Shown one piece after another: positions 19,125-28,403 of a stretch of DNA of 64,000 bases. The DNA lies in the NCBI RefSeq assembly GCF_030408815.1, contig NZ_CP047355.1:310001-374000 (forward strand). The letters run 5' to 3'. Position 1 is the first letter of the stretch. Every line of letters starts with the position of its first letter. The translations under genes and the position numbers were made by a program. The notes beneath the pieces were generated by a model. It was not told the DNA's origin, ran no database searches, and saw only the letters and a list, made by a program, of their open reading frames with translations. The stretch is from Corynebacterium freiburgense (GTDB lineage Bacteria; Actinomycetota; Actinomycetes; Mycobacteriales; Mycobacteriaceae).

Positions 19125-19510
19125 AGTGCTCCTTTTCAAACCGGTGCGCGCTTGCGGGACCAGCGGGTGCGTGCATGGATTAACAGCTAGGACTATGCGC
19201 CACAGCATACTTTTAAGAAATTGTGATGTGGGTCGCAGTGAAGAACCTAGTGGGCACGAAACTATATGCAAATGTTCATTTGGGGAATAGGGCACCCCTA
19301 AAAGTGGGTACTTTATAAACCTGTCCCAGGAGGGGGTGGGCTGGTTTTTGCTCCAGATTATTCAGGTTTGGCGGGGATGTTGGTTCGGGTGTGTTTGGGA
19401 TGGCTGATTGCTGTGGGTGCGGACTAATTGTCCAGGATTTCCGGGCAGGTTGGCTGGTTTCCTGGGGTGTGGGCTAGGCTTTCCCGGGGGGGGTGAGTTG
19501 GCTACCCGGA

Positions 19511-19860
19511 GGTTTGATAGGTCCACCCTATTAAACTAGATATGTTTTCATACTGAGTGTCGCAGATTCCATAAAATCCGCCGAAAAAATGGAATTTGTG
19601 ACAGCAACCCATGTTGCGCGCAATCGTTGACCTGGGGTTTGTCGCAGATTCCATAAAAACAACGAAAAACAACGAAAAATAATGGAATCTGTGACAGGTT
19701 CCCTACCTATCGTGTCGCAGATTCCATAAAATCGGCCGAAAAAATGGAATCTGTGACAACACGCCCAACCAGCACCCAACCAGCGCCCGAAAAGACCAAG
19801 CGCCCCCCACAAACCCCAACCAAATCCCAGGTCGCCAGTTGTACACAACCAAACCCGGCC
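19511..19860 (-). repeat. Palindromic repeat family 1, locus 1 (minus orientation)
   Basis: Contains hairpins at 19558-19603, 19640-19696 and 19713-19758, each starting TGTCGCAGATTCCAT and ending ATGGAAT(C/T)TGTGACA, plus a fourth inverted repeat TTTGATAGG/CCCTATTAAA (19512-19534). Spacers match the other two loci in reverse complement, and the match extends outward to GTTGTACACAACC near 19840. The middle unit is 57 nt because of an internal AACGAAAAAC duplication. It fills most of the 860-bp gap between the acyl-CoA synthetase and TetR genes; no gene is seen there. Confidence 0.9.
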
Positions 19861-19986
19861 AGTCACGCTGGCTCCTTGAGCCAGTCACACGGGCCCCTTA
19901 AGGCCAAATCGCAGCCAAGCTACCAAAATCAGCCCAATATCCCGCAGGCCTATCAAAGCGTTCGGCAAACGGAGAGTGGTTCACAT

Positions 19987-20553
19987 TTAGCGTTTGTGGA
20001 TGCCGTAAATTACCAGCTCGCCGAGCTCTTTATAGGTGTCTGCTACGGGTAGTGCATGTGCATAGTGTCCTTGTTGAATTTGGCTCATTGTGGTTTCAAT
20101 GAGGCTGGCCAGGAATTCGGCGGGTAATGGCCTAAATTCGCCATTATCAACCCCGTGTTGTAGCAGTTCCAGCATTCGCTTTATGGCAGCGTGAGTATTG
20201 GTTGCGTAGATTTCGCTAGAGACTTGCTCATTGGCAAGATCTGTCATGAACTGTGGCGATGCGGATTGAAGCGATTCTGAAATGGCGTGGAAATATGCCT
20301 CTAGGCCGGCTTGTGCAGTGTGGTGTCCGGCGAGCGATGCTTCGGTATGTGTGGCGATTTCCCGAAAAAAGTCTTTAACGATCTTTTGGATGATTTCATC
20401 GCGGGATTTGCCCAGGGCATAGATTGTTGATTTCGAACAGTGGAAGGTTTTACAGGCGGAATCGATTGTGAAATCGGCGAACCCTGTTTCCAGAAATTTT
20501 GCCCGTAAGGCTTGGAGGAGTTCCTGTTGCCGGCTGGTTAGGGGTGTGTGCAC
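19987..20553 (-). CDS. TetR/AcrR family transcriptional regulator
   Basis: DNA-binding repressor with an N-terminal helix-turn-helix (TIDSACKTFHCSKSTIYALGKSRDEIIQ, about residues 24-51) and a ligand-binding C-terminal domain; 188 residues. The GTG start at 20553 follows AAGGAGTAGC. It is transcribed divergently from the acyl-CoA dehydrogenase gene. Two direct repeats GTACTRTGTGGT in the 148-bp gap are probable binding sites. Inferred role: control of this fatty-acid oxidation block, perhaps with acyl-CoA as ligand, as for FadR-type TetR proteins. Confidence 0.9.
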   Translation of the reverse strand: MHTPLTSRQQELLQALRAKFLETGFADFTIDSACKTFHCSKSTIYALGKSRDEIIQKIVKDFFREIATHTEASLAGHHTAQAGLEAYFHAISESLQSASPQFMTDLANEQVSSEIYATNTHAAIKRMLELLQHGVDNGEFRPLPAEFLASLIETTMSQIQQGHYAHALPVADTYKELGELVIYGIHKR

Positions 20554-20636
20554 GCTACTCCTTTGTGGGGGGTGCTGTGTGGGTGGATTTCTTTTGATGG
20601 TTTGCCTATAAGTCTTCCATAGAAATGGGTGAGACT

Positions 20637-20668
20637 GTACTATGTGGTAAAGAACCGTACTGTGTGGT
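20637..20668 (+). promoter_or_regulatory. Candidate TetR operator: two direct repeats with 20-bp period
   Basis: GTACTATGTGGT (20637-20648) and GTACTGTGTGGT (20657-20668) are identical at 11 of 12 positions and two helical turns apart. They lie between the divergent TetR and acyl-CoA dehydrogenase genes. Regulator assignment is inferred from position. Confidence 0.6.
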
Positions 20669-20701
20669 CTAGGTCACTTTTGGGAAGGAAGTGAGAACCA
20701 T

Positions 20702-21895
20702 ATGCTAAGCCCCACCGATCCACAACTCCTATCCGAGGTGAAATTTCCAGACGCAGATATTCTTCATGCGGCACACCTACTGAGTGATCAAGAGCAATCC
20801 AGATTGGCCTCACTGCATTCGTTCCTGCAAACCGAAATTCGCCCTGTGGTTGGGGAATATTGGGATAAAGAAGAATTCCCGCATGAACTCCTACCGCGAC
20901 TCGCCGAATATGGGCTAGGCGAATTGGAATTTTCTGGCGCGAGCCGGTTGTTTAAAGGCCTAGCCTATGCCGAGGTCACCAGGGCGGATGTTTCGCTTTC
21001 AGCATTGGTGGGGATTCACAATGAGTTGGTTGTGGATTTGCTTGACCAGCTTGGTTCTGAGCAGCAGAAAGAAAAGTGGTTGCCGGGGTTACGGCAATTC
21101 CAAAACATTGGGTGTTTTGCCCTGACAGAACCAGATCACGGTTCGGATATTGCCGGTGGTTTGGCGACCACTGCAGAACGTGGTGAGCAAGGGTGGGTGA
21201 TTCATGGGGCTAAGCGGTGGATCGGTGGCGGCACATTTGCTGATTTCGCAATTGTTTTTGCTCGGGACATTGCGGACCAGCAGATTAAGGGCTTTATTGT
21301 GGAATTGGATCGCCCTGGCGTCACTAAAACAAAGATCGCCCGAAAAATGGGTTTGCGTATTATGCAGAATGCGGATTTGGTGTTTGATCATGTGCAAATA
21401 CCCGCAGAAAACCTTATTCCTGGCGCGGCGTCGTTCGCCGCCACAAATGTAATGTTGCGGAATTCTCGGGCTTGGGTGGGGTGGCAGGCCGCTGGTGTGC
21501 AATTAGCTATTTTTGATCGGGCCCGTGCCTATGCCATTAGCCGAGAGCAATTTGGGCGTCCGATCGCCAAATTTCAGCTTGTACAAGAGCAACTTTCCCG
21601 GATTTTAGGCAATGCTACCGCCACTTTGGGCATGATGGTGCAGATCGCTTACCTGCAGGAACGCGGAGATTTTGATATGCCACATGCGGCGTTAGTGAAG
21701 GCGACCGGGACTCGTTTGGCGCGTGAATCTGCGCAGGTTGGCCGCAATATTGGTGGTGGCAATGGGATTCTTACAGAGCATGAACTTTCTAAGCTCCTAG
21801 CAGATACAGAAATTCTCTACACCTATGAGGGCACGTATGAGGTGAACTCATTGATTGTTGGTCGGGCCATTACTGGAATGTCCGCATTTGTATAA
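20702..21895 (+). CDS. Acyl-CoA dehydrogenase
   Basis: FAD enzyme that introduces the trans-2 double bond into acyl-CoA. The product has 397 residues. Seen: CFALTEPDHGSDIAGG (about residue 140), the FAD/substrate region KRWIGGGTFADF, the conserved R-x-x-A-x-G-x-A-like helix near YAISREQFGRPIAKFQ, and the C-terminal YEGTYEVNSLIVGRAITG with a Glu in the catalytic position. The last motif resembles glutaryl-CoA dehydrogenases, but a decarboxylating function cannot be shown. GGAAGGAAG precedes ATG 20702. It lies 9 bp upstream of the SDR gene, so the two probably form an operon. Confidence 0.92.
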   Translation: MLSPTDPQLLSEVKFPDADILHAAHLLSDQEQSRLASLHSFLQTEIRPVVGEYWDKEEFPHELLPRLAEYGLGELEFSGASRLFKGLAYAEVTRADVSLSALVGIHNELVVDLLDQLGSEQQKEKWLPGLRQFQNIGCFALTEPDHGSDIAGGLATTAERGEQGWVIHGAKRWIGGGTFADFAIVFARDIADQQIKGFIVELDRPGVTKTKIARKMGLRIMQNADLVFDHVQIPAENLIPGAASFAATNVMLRNSRAWVGWQAAGVQLAIFDRARAYAISREQFGRPIAKFQLVQEQLSRILGNATATLGMMVQIAYLQERGDFDMPHAALVKATGTRLARESAQVGRNIGGGNGILTEHELSKLLADTEILYTYEGTYEVNSLIVGRAITGMSAFV

Positions 21896-21904
21896 GGAAT
21901 TGCA

Positions 21905-22657
21905 ATGAAACTTCAAAGTAATCACGTGGCATTTATTAGTGGTGCGGCATCTGGCCTTGGGGCACAAACCGCTCGGCAATTAGTAAGCCAAGGGATTTCC
22001 GTTGTGGGTGCGGATTTGCAAGTTCCCGAGGAAACAATCGAAGGCGTGCACTATATACGTACTGATGTTACGGATCCTGCGCAGGTCAAGAGTGCTATTG
22101 CACAAGCCTCGAACCTTGGGGAATTGCGGTATGCGATCGCGTGCGCTGGTATTGCGCCAAGCATGCGAATTATTGGCCGAAAGGGGACACACGATCCAGA
22201 GTTTTTCGCAAAGGTGATCGGAATTAATCTTATTGGAACTTTCCACGTTCTCACGTATGCTGCGGAAGCTATGGCGGCGTTGGACCCGGTAGATAATGAC
22301 GGTCAGCGGGGCGTCGTTATTCTGACGGCTTCCGTTGCTGCGTTCGAAGGGCAAATTGGGCAGGCAGCATATTCGTCTTCGAAAGGTGGCGTGCATGCCC
22401 TGACATTAACGGCAGCGCGGGATTTAGCGGCTCAGGGGATTCGGGTATGCGCAATTGCCCCAGGTGTAGTGAATACTCCAATGATGGCGGCTATGCCTGA
22501 TCATGTGCGTCAAGAACTTGAGCAACGGGTGCTGTTTCCGCAGCGTATGGCTTATCCAGAAGAGTATGGGAAACTAGCGCAGTCGATTATTGAAAACGAC
22601 TATCTCAATGGCGAAACAATACGCTTGGATGGGGCGCTCCGAATGGGGCCTCGCTAG
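21905..22657 (+). CDS. SDR oxidoreductase, 3-hydroxyacyl-CoA dehydrogenase type-2-like
   Basis: Short-chain dehydrogenase with an N-terminal NAD-binding motif SGAASGLGAQTA (about residues 12-23). Catalytic residues are Ser in LTASVAAFEG and the Y-x-x-x-K of AAYSSSKGG, followed by RVCAIAPGVVNTPMM. The segment TASVAAFEGQIGQAAYSSSKGG is characteristic of the HSD10/type-2 3-hydroxyacyl-CoA dehydrogenase group. 250 residues; AAGGAATTGC precedes the ATG. With the thiolase, hydratase and dehydrogenase nearby it completes a four-step beta-oxidation set. Its 3' end overlaps the convergent acuC by 4 bp. Confidence 0.9.
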   Translation: MKLQSNHVAFISGAASGLGAQTARQLVSQGISVVGADLQVPEETIEGVHYIRTDVTDPAQVKSAIAQASNLGELRYAIACAGIAPSMRIIGRKGTHDPEFFAKVIGINLIGTFHVLTYAAEAMAALDPVDNDGQRGVVILTASVAAFEGQIGQAAYSSSKGGVHALTLTAARDLAAQGIRVCAIAPGVVNTPMMAAMPDHVRQELEQRVLFPQRMAYPEEYGKLAQSIIENDYLNGETIRLDGALRMGPR

Positions 22658-23796
22658 CGGAAGGGCACTAAGCCCCAATAGGGGAATACTGCTTTGGATG
22701 TTGCGACCATCGATGGGTCCGCATCATGTGTCATAACATGGCCGGGGTCGAATGCGGCAAGGCGGTGCGCGGCGTCGGTATCGCCAAGAGTTTTGGATGC
22801 ACGGCAACCAACCAAGCGTTCCCAATTGGTAGGGAGTAATGCCTGCGGGCTTACTTCAACTCCTGCTACAGCCGCAAGTACTTGCGTCCAAATTCGGGCT
22901 ACAGAATCCCGCTGATAGCCGCCGCCTCCAAGGGCAATCCAACGCCCAAATGCAAAACGATCAGCCCACTTGGCCAGGGAACGATACGCAATTGCAAGTG
23001 CGTCGGATGAAATCCGCAAGTGGGTAAGAGGATCCGCGTAGTGGGGGTCGGCACCGTGCTGGCTAATAATAATTTCAGGCCGGAATCGCTGCAGGATCGC
23101 CGGAATAATACTGTGCACTGCCCGCAACCACTCAATATCTGTGACCTGTGTTTCTAAAGCCACATTGATGGCGGTACCTAATGCTTCGGGGCCGCCAATA
23201 TCCCCTGCATGGCCGGTGCCCGGAAATAAATACAGCCCAGATTCATGTACAGATAATGTTACTACCCTAGGGTCATTCCAGAACATTTGTTCTACGCCGT
23301 CGCCGTGGTGGGCATCAAGGTCGATATACGCTATACGACGCGCGCCGTGGTTAAGCAACCATTGAATAGCAACCGCAGCATCATTAAACATGCAAAAACC
23401 AGAAAGATTATTCGACTGCGCATGGTGGAGACCACCAGCAATATTTACTGCGCGCTTTACTCGCCCGGACCATACTGCTTGTGCCGCTGCTACGGTTCCC
23501 GCCACAATCCGTGATGCAATATAAGGCAGTGATGGAACCAGGGGATTATCGGCGGTACCAATCCCGAACTCAGGTGCGGGTTTTCCACTATGCAGTGCCG
23601 CAATATATTCAGGCGTATGAATGAGTCGGAGCAGTGCATCGCTTGCCGGTGGCGGTTCAACAATTTCAAAACTATCAAGAACCCCAAAATACTGTGCTAA
23701 GTGCATGGTAAAACGCACACGATCAGGACCCATAGGGTGTCGTGCGCCAAAACTATAGTGCTCTAAATCTTCATGATGAATCAGTAGCGGCTTCAT
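22654..23796 (-). CDS. acuC: Histone-deacetylase-family protein, acetoin utilization protein AcuC
   Basis: Zn-dependent deacetylase family; AcuC enzymes reactivate acetyl-CoA synthetase by removing acetyl from its catalytic Lys. The product has 380 residues. Seen: GGLHHAQ, the metal and catalytic segment YIDLDAHHGDGVEQ (about residue 170), a second metal-site region QHGADPHYADPLTHL (about 250), and GGGGYQ. The start codon overlaps the stop of the upstream GNAT gene (ATGA), indicating translational coupling of acetylase and deacetylase. Confidence 0.92.
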   Translation of the reverse strand: MKPLLIHHEDLEHYSFGARHPMGPDRVRFTMHLAQYFGVLDSFEIVEPPPASDALLRLIHTPEYIAALHSGKPAPEFGIGTADNPLVPSLPYIASRIVAGTVAAAQAVWSGRVKRAVNIAGGLHHAQSNNLSGFCMFNDAAVAIQWLLNHGARRIAYIDLDAHHGDGVEQMFWNDPRVVTLSVHESGLYLFPGTGHAGDIGGPEALGTAINVALETQVTDIEWLRAVHSIIPAILQRFRPEIIISQHGADPHYADPLTHLRISSDALAIAYRSLAKWADRFAFGRWIALGGGGYQRDSVARIWTQVLAAVAGVEVSPQALLPTNWERLVGCRASKTLGDTDAAHRLAAFDPGHVMTHDADPSMVATSKAVFPYWGLVPFR

Positions 23797-26459
23797 GAAA
23801 CTGACCTAGCTAACGGGTCCCTGTACTGTGGCAAAGGGGCAATTCTCAGTCGTGCGCCCACAATATATGTGGCGCTTGCCGCAGCAATAACTGGAGTTAA
23901 TTCCACTTCTACAATTTGGGGAATGTCATCTTTGAGCCGGGCTATTTGCATAATTAGTGTTTCAACTGAATCAAGGCGCGCCGGGCGGGTACCACGGTAC
24001 CCATGAAATAGTGGCGCGGCACGGAGTTCAGCTAACATGCCCTGGGCTTCCACGCGTGCAACTGGTGCTGCACGCCACGAACGATCTGAAAGAAGGTCCG
24101 AACTTACACCGGATACGCCTACTGAAATCATGGGGCCTAAGACCGCATCTTCCAGAGCCTGAATGCTTAACGACACCCCCGATGCAACCGTTGGCTGCAC
24201 TACAGGCAGCAGTACCTGGGGGTCTGGGGTGCTTGCCAGTCCGAGTTCCACGGCGGTTTCACCAAGGCGGTGCCAGGCGTTTTCCAATTCTTGTGGGGTA
24301 GAAATATTTCGATATACGGTGGAAAGTTCCGGGCGGCCGCGAACCGGATCGGCGGTTGCTTTTAACACAATATTCCAGCCGAATTTCTCTGCGGAGGCTA
24401 AAGCTTCTTCCAGAGTGGTTGCTGGCTGCCAAGGGATAAGAGAAATGCCATAGGCCGCAAGGATTTCGCCGGTTTCCGAGTCGTCGGCCCATCGGCCTTC
24501 TGGGGCTTGTACCAGTATGTGGTCAATAATGGTTTGTACGGCTTTTGTATTGCCGCTAGGGGGTTGCTCATCAGGGATATCAGCGGCTTCAGGGGCACCA
24601 CAAGTATTTTGGTTGTGCACTATCAAGGAAAGAGCTTCGAGTGCATCTGCATAGGCATCAAAAACTGGAAGTTGCCCTTGAGTTTCTGAGCCAGTATTTG
24701 GATGTATTGGCTGAAAGCCTACAAATACTCCAAGAAGCGTAGTGGATGTATTGTCGGCGGCTAATTGGCTTAAACCAGCGTATGTGGGTTGAAGTATTGG
24801 ATCGCCGATTTCTACGGCTGCGGTGACTACGGCATCAATATTTGGGTCTTCGATGCACCTTTGAGTTGCTTGCAGAATGGCTGGTACGGGGTCTTCGTGA
24901 ACTGTTATAGGGGTTGGGGTCAGTCCAAAGCGAATCGCAGCTTGAGACATTTGCTCGCTTAAACCGGCGGAATTGGAAATTACCGCAACTCGGTCGCCTT
25001 GTGGGCTGGGTTGACGCGCGAGGATTTGTGCAATGTCATACATGGTGTCACGACGGGAAACCACAATTGCGCCAGTGTGGTTGATAACCTTATCAAGCGC
25101 TACTGAAGGGGCTGCTGGGCGTGGATCTATAGATTCGCCAGGTGTCTGATGGGCGGAATGCAATGCCCGGGAGGGGGTAAACACCACAACATGCTTTTCT
25201 AATGCAAGACGCCGTAACACTCGGAAGAATTTTCGAGGGTTTCCTATAGCGTCGAGGGAAAGCAAGCAAATCGACGTGTTTTTATCATCGATCCAATATT
25301 GGATTACATCATTAGCGGTGACATCTGCGAACGCCCCCGTTGCAATAAAAGAACTAATTCCACAACCGCGTTCGATTGCTCGAGAAAGTACAAGTGTTGC
25401 CACACCCGCCGACTGCGTAAAAACTCCGGTATGCCCGGCTAAAGGGCACTGGGCAGGAGAAGCGTTTAATCGAACAGAATTTTGTGTATTAATTAGCCCT
25501 AGCGCGGCAGGCCCTAAGGCACGCAAACCGTGGGTGCGGGCTTCAGAAACAAAATCCATCTGCTCCTTATGGGATAGTGAGGGATTCTGCCCACGAGCAA
25601 GAACTAATATCCCATGCGCATTCTTTTCTGCTGCTGCGGCGAGCAAACTGGAAAGTTTATTTGCGTCATATTGAACAATGACCAAATCAATGGTTCCGGG
25701 AATAGATTTCAGGTCTTCAGCGGCGCGGTGCGGTTCTGACTGGGGCGCGGCAACAATATGTAGACTGCCTTGGAATGGGGCGTCGACAAGCTGCGGAACA
25801 ATAGTGCGTAACCGTGCAAGATCGCCAACAATTGCGACAGATTGGGGGTGTAATAATCTGCGTATCGACGCCGCCTCCGACTTACGTTCCCGCTGCTGCA
25901 TCACGTCAAATGAGCGTTCGGTTGGACTAATGGCGAAGTCTACGCTAATAAAACCGTCTTCAAGCTGTGGTTTTACCTCGTACCCTGCGCGCACAAATAC
26001 CTGAACCATTGCCCGATTCTGGGTAAGCATCTCTGCGAAAAATCGTGACACCTTGTTTTCCCGCCCAACCTCCGCAAGATGCTCCAAAAGAATATTCGCA
26101 GCACCCTTGCCTTGAAAGCTATCCTGCACAAGGAACGAAACATCAGCGACGCGGTCCGGCAAAAACGCATCAAGTACCCGATAATGCGCGGTGGCCACAA
26201 TATCCTCATGCAAACACAGCACAAGAGTTACCTGGTCAAAATAATCAATATCCAACCACGAATTTAAATCTTCGTCACTTAGTGTTGGGTGCGCGGAGAA
26301 AAAGCGCAAGTATTTTGACTGATCTGATACTCGAGAATAAAAATCAATAAACCCCTGGCGGTCCGAAGGTCGAGCTGGCCGCAATACCGCAATGCTTCCA
26401 TCCGCCATAACTACATCCGCATCCCAGTCCGAACCGTAATGCACCTGTGGTACCGCCAT
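23793..26459 (-). CDS. GNAT acetyltransferase fused to ADP-forming acyl-CoA-synthetase-like region (Pat/AcuA type)
   Basis: An 888-residue multidomain protein. Residues 1-170 are a GNAT domain with the acetyl-CoA motif SFQGKGAANIL. About 190-310 is a Rossmann-type CoA-binding domain, about 320-480 a succinyl-CoA-ligase flavodoxin-like domain, and about 650-880 an ATP-grasp region. This matches proteins annotated as bifunctional acetyltransferase/acetate-CoA ligase, several of which acetylate the catalytic Lys of acyl-CoA synthetases. Whether the ligase half is active is unknown. ATG 26459 follows GGAGG with 5-nt spacing. It is coupled by a 4-bp overlap to acuC, and an acyl-CoA synthetase gene lies in the same neighbourhood. 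Confidence 0.92.
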   Translation of the reverse strand: MAVPQVHYGSDWDADVVMADGSIAVLRPARPSDRQGFIDFYSRVSDQSKYLRFFSAHPTLSDEDLNSWLDIDYFDQVTLVLCLHEDIVATAHYRVLDAFLPDRVADVSFLVQDSFQGKGAANILLEHLAEVGRENKVSRFFAEMLTQNRAMVQVFVRAGYEVKPQLEDGFISVDFAISPTERSFDVMQQRERKSEAASIRRLLHPQSVAIVGDLARLRTIVPQLVDAPFQGSLHIVAAPQSEPHRAAEDLKSIPGTIDLVIVQYDANKLSSLLAAAAEKNAHGILVLARGQNPSLSHKEQMDFVSEARTHGLRALGPAALGLINTQNSVRLNASPAQCPLAGHTGVFTQSAGVATLVLSRAIERGCGISSFIATGAFADVTANDVIQYWIDDKNTSICLLSLDAIGNPRKFFRVLRRLALEKHVVVFTPSRALHSAHQTPGESIDPRPAAPSVALDKVINHTGAIVVSRRDTMYDIAQILARQPSPQGDRVAVISNSAGLSEQMSQAAIRFGLTPTPITVHEDPVPAILQATQRCIEDPNIDAVVTAAVEIGDPILQPTYAGLSQLAADNTSTTLLGVFVGFQPIHPNTGSETQGQLPVFDAYADALEALSLIVHNQNTCGAPEAADIPDEQPPSGNTKAVQTIIDHILVQAPEGRWADDSETGEILAAYGISLIPWQPATTLEEALASAEKFGWNIVLKATADPVRGRPELSTVYRNISTPQELENAWHRLGETAVELGLASTPDPQVLLPVVQPTVASGVSLSIQALEDAVLGPMISVGVSGVSSDLLSDRSWRAAPVARVEAQGMLAELRAAPLFHGYRGTRPARLDSVETLIMQIARLKDDIPQIVEVELTPVIAAASATYIVGARLRIAPLPQYRDPLARSVS

Positions 26460-26607
26460 ACAGCCTCCAAACTCCGCAATGTGATAGCACTGAGTAAGCG
26501 CCTAGTATAGTGATTTAGATTACTTTTGACGAGGGCTGATTTGTGTTTCGGGCAAACAATACGGTAGGTTCACTCATCGAAGTTTGAACGGCCACGTGCC
26601 AATATCA

Positions 26608-26720
26608 AGTTTCACCGAAGACCGTCGGTTGCCTTGTAGATGTGCAAGGCCGAAGGAATCCGCGCTAAGACGGAAGCAGCCCACGCAGGAGGACTTGGAG
26701 CAAACCCATATATGTATGTG
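26608..26720 (+). ncRNA. L10 leader (ribosomal protein autoregulatory RNA)
   Basis: The sequence CACCGAAGACCGTCGGTTGCC (from about 26613) and the paired segments TTGTAGATGTGCAAGG and GCGCTAAGACGG through GCAGGAGG resemble the conserved L10 leader, which the L10-L7/L12 complex binds to repress rplJL. It lies 108 bp upstream of rplJ. Exact ends are approximate. The rest of the 368-bp gap (26460-26827) holds no gene. Confidence 0.8.
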
Positions 26721-26724
26721 TTGC

Positions 26725-26755
26725 GCCCTGTGCTCTTGCACGGGGCATTTGTTTT
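26725..26755 (+). terminator. Attenuator hairpin in the rplJ leader
   Basis: GCCCTGTGC (26725-26733), loop TCTT, and GCACGGGGC (26738-26746) are followed by ATTTGTTTT. It lies just after the L10 leader and before the rplJ ribosome binding site, consistent with transcription attenuation. Confidence 0.65.
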
Positions 26756-26827
26756 GCATGCTACAAGCATTCAAGCAATTGCCTCGGCGGATCAACACGA
26801 TACGTTTATGAGGAAGGAGGCGAAGTA

Positions 26828-27346
26828 ATGGCAAACGCAAAGAACATTGCTGCTGTGGCAGAACTCAAAGAACAATTTGAGGCCACTGACGCTGTTGTGC
26901 TGACCGAATACCGTGGTCTTTCTGTAGCTCAAACCACTGAGCTACGTCGGGCCCTCGGTGGTGATGTCACCTACTCCGTCGCCAAGAACACCATGATCAA
27001 GCTGGCTGCAGAGCAAGCCGGCATTGAAGGTCTTGATCCTATCCTGAATGGCCCAACCGCTATTGCATTTATTCGCGGCGAAGCAGTTGATGCTGCTAAG
27101 GCCATGAAGAAATTCGGCCAGGATAACAAGGCTTTTGTGGTCAAGGGTGGCTACATGGACGGCAACTTCCTGACCGCTGAGCAGGTTGAAGCCATCGCTG
27201 AGATGGACAACCGCGAAACCACGTTCGCGAAGATTGCTGGTGCCATTAATGGCAGCTTGGCAAACACTGCAGGTCTGTTCGACGCCCACGCTTCCCAGCT
27301 GGCTCGACTATTCGCTGCTTATGAAGAAAAACTGCAGGGCGAATAA
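26828..27346 (+). CDS. rplJ: 50S ribosomal protein L10
   Basis: L10 is the base of the ribosomal stalk and binds L7/L12 dimers through its C-terminal helix. The product has 172 residues. Seen: VVLTEYRGLSVAQTTELRR (about residues 23-41), YSVAKNTMIKLAAEQAG, and a C-terminal helix with several L12-binding hydrophobic patches. AGGAAGGAGG gives a very strong ribosome binding site. Operon with rplL; regulation by the L10 leader. Confidence 0.98.
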   Translation: MANAKNIAAVAELKEQFEATDAVVLTEYRGLSVAQTTELRRALGGDVTYSVAKNTMIKLAAEQAGIEGLDPILNGPTAIAFIRGEAVDAAKAMKKFGQDNKAFVVKGGYMDGNFLTAEQVEAIAEMDNRETTFAKIAGAINGSLANTAGLFDAHASQLARLFAAYEEKLQGE

Positions 27347-27455
27347 CCCCACCTGCAACTCTTGCTAAACCCCAAACTTTGGGAACCACCCAACTGGCCA
27401 AACCAATTGGTACCAGCTGGATGTATATCCCAGAAAAACTGAAAGGATTGCCACC

Positions 27456-27839
27456 ATGGCTAAGCTAACCCCTGAAGAGCTCATTGAAGCTTTCAAGGAA
27501 ATGACCCTTATCGAGGCTTCCGAGTTCCGCAAGCTCTTCGAAGAGACCTTCGACGTAACCGCTGCTGCTCCAGTAGCTGTTGCTGCTCCAGGTGCAGTAG
27601 GCGACGCTCCTGCAGCTGAAGAGAAGGACGAATTCGACGTTGTTCTCGAAGATGCAGGCGCTAAGAAGATTGGCGTTATTAAGGTCGTACGTGAGATCGT
27701 TTCCGGTCTCGGCCTGAAGGAAGCCAAGGAGCTCGTTGAGTCCGCTCCTAAGGCCATCATCGAAGGTGCTTCCAAGGACGATGCTGAAGCCGCCAAGACC
27801 AAGCTCGAAGAAGCTGGCGCTAAGGTTTCCCTCAAGTAA
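27456..27839 (+). CDS. rplL: 50S ribosomal protein L7/L12
   Basis: Multicopy stalk protein that recruits translation GTPases. 127 residues. The N-terminal dimerisation helix ([21 protein letters not shown]) is followed by an Ala/Val/Pro hinge (about residues 35-55) and the C-terminal factor-binding domain ([20 protein letters not shown] through AGAKVSLK). GAAAGGATTG precedes the ATG. It lies 109 bp after rplJ and is closed by a terminator. Confidence 0.98.
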   Translation: MAKLTPEELIEAFKEMTLIEASEFRKLFEETFDVTAAAPVAVAAPGAVGDAPAAEEKDEFDVVLEDAGAKKIGVIKVVREIVSGLGLKEAKELVESAPKAIIEGASKDDAEAAKTKLEEAGAKVSLK

Positions 27840-27865
27840 AACATTGCGCAATCAATGCGTATTTT

Positions 27866-27903
27866 CCCCCGTTTGCTCTAGCAGGCGGGGGTTTTGGTTT
27901 TGG
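27866..27903 (+). terminator. Rho-independent terminator after rplL
   Basis: CCCCCG (27866-27871) and CGGGGG (27886-27891) with an inner GCT/AGC pair, then TTTTGGTTTTGG. It lies immediately upstream of repeat family 1 locus 2. Confidence 0.85.
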
Positions 27904-28184
27904 GGCTGGGTGGGAGGTGCTTGGTCTTTTTTAGCCTGGTTGGGCGTGTTGTCACAGATTCCATTTTTTCGGCGGATTTTATGGAATCTGCGACACGATA
28001 GGTAGGGAACCTGTCACAAATTCCATTTTTTTCGCTGTTTTTATGGAATCTGCGACAAACCCCAGGTCAACAGTTGTGTACAACATGGGTTGCTGTCACA
28101 AATTCCATTTTTTCAGGCGATTTTATGGAATCTGCGACAGTAGGGATAAAAACATTACTAGTTTGATAGGGTGGCCCTATCAAA
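27904..28184 (+). repeat. Palindromic repeat family 1, locus 2
   Basis: Three 46-nt palindromes at 27950-27995, 28012-28057 and 28094-28139, each TGTCACA(G/A)ATTCCAT to ATGGAATCTGCGACA, then a fourth inverted repeat TTTGATAGGG/CCCTATCAAA (28162-28184). The spacers CGATAGGTAGGGAACC and AACCCCAGGTCAAC match the other loci. It sits between the rplL terminator and the DUF3068 gene. From 28185 to 28403 no further feature is seen. Confidence 0.92.
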
Positions 28185-28403
28185 ACCCCGGAAACCGGTT
28201 GCCCGGTCCGGGACCTCTCGAAAGCCCACCCCCAAAATTCTGAAAACCAGCCCAACCTTCCAGGGGCAAGTTCATATATTATTAGATCTTAACTATTGCT
28301 TTAGTTTATTTTTATCCAGCGCCAGGGGAATTTAGAGATCATCAGCACTTTTTGGAGCTGGTCATCAGACTAATAGCCACGATCGTTTGGGCTTCCGGCT
28401 AAA

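Noticed and set aside
19744..20052. Plus-strand frame through repeat family 1 locus 1
   Set aside because: Low-complexity translation of a non-coding repeat, overlapping the TetR gene end.
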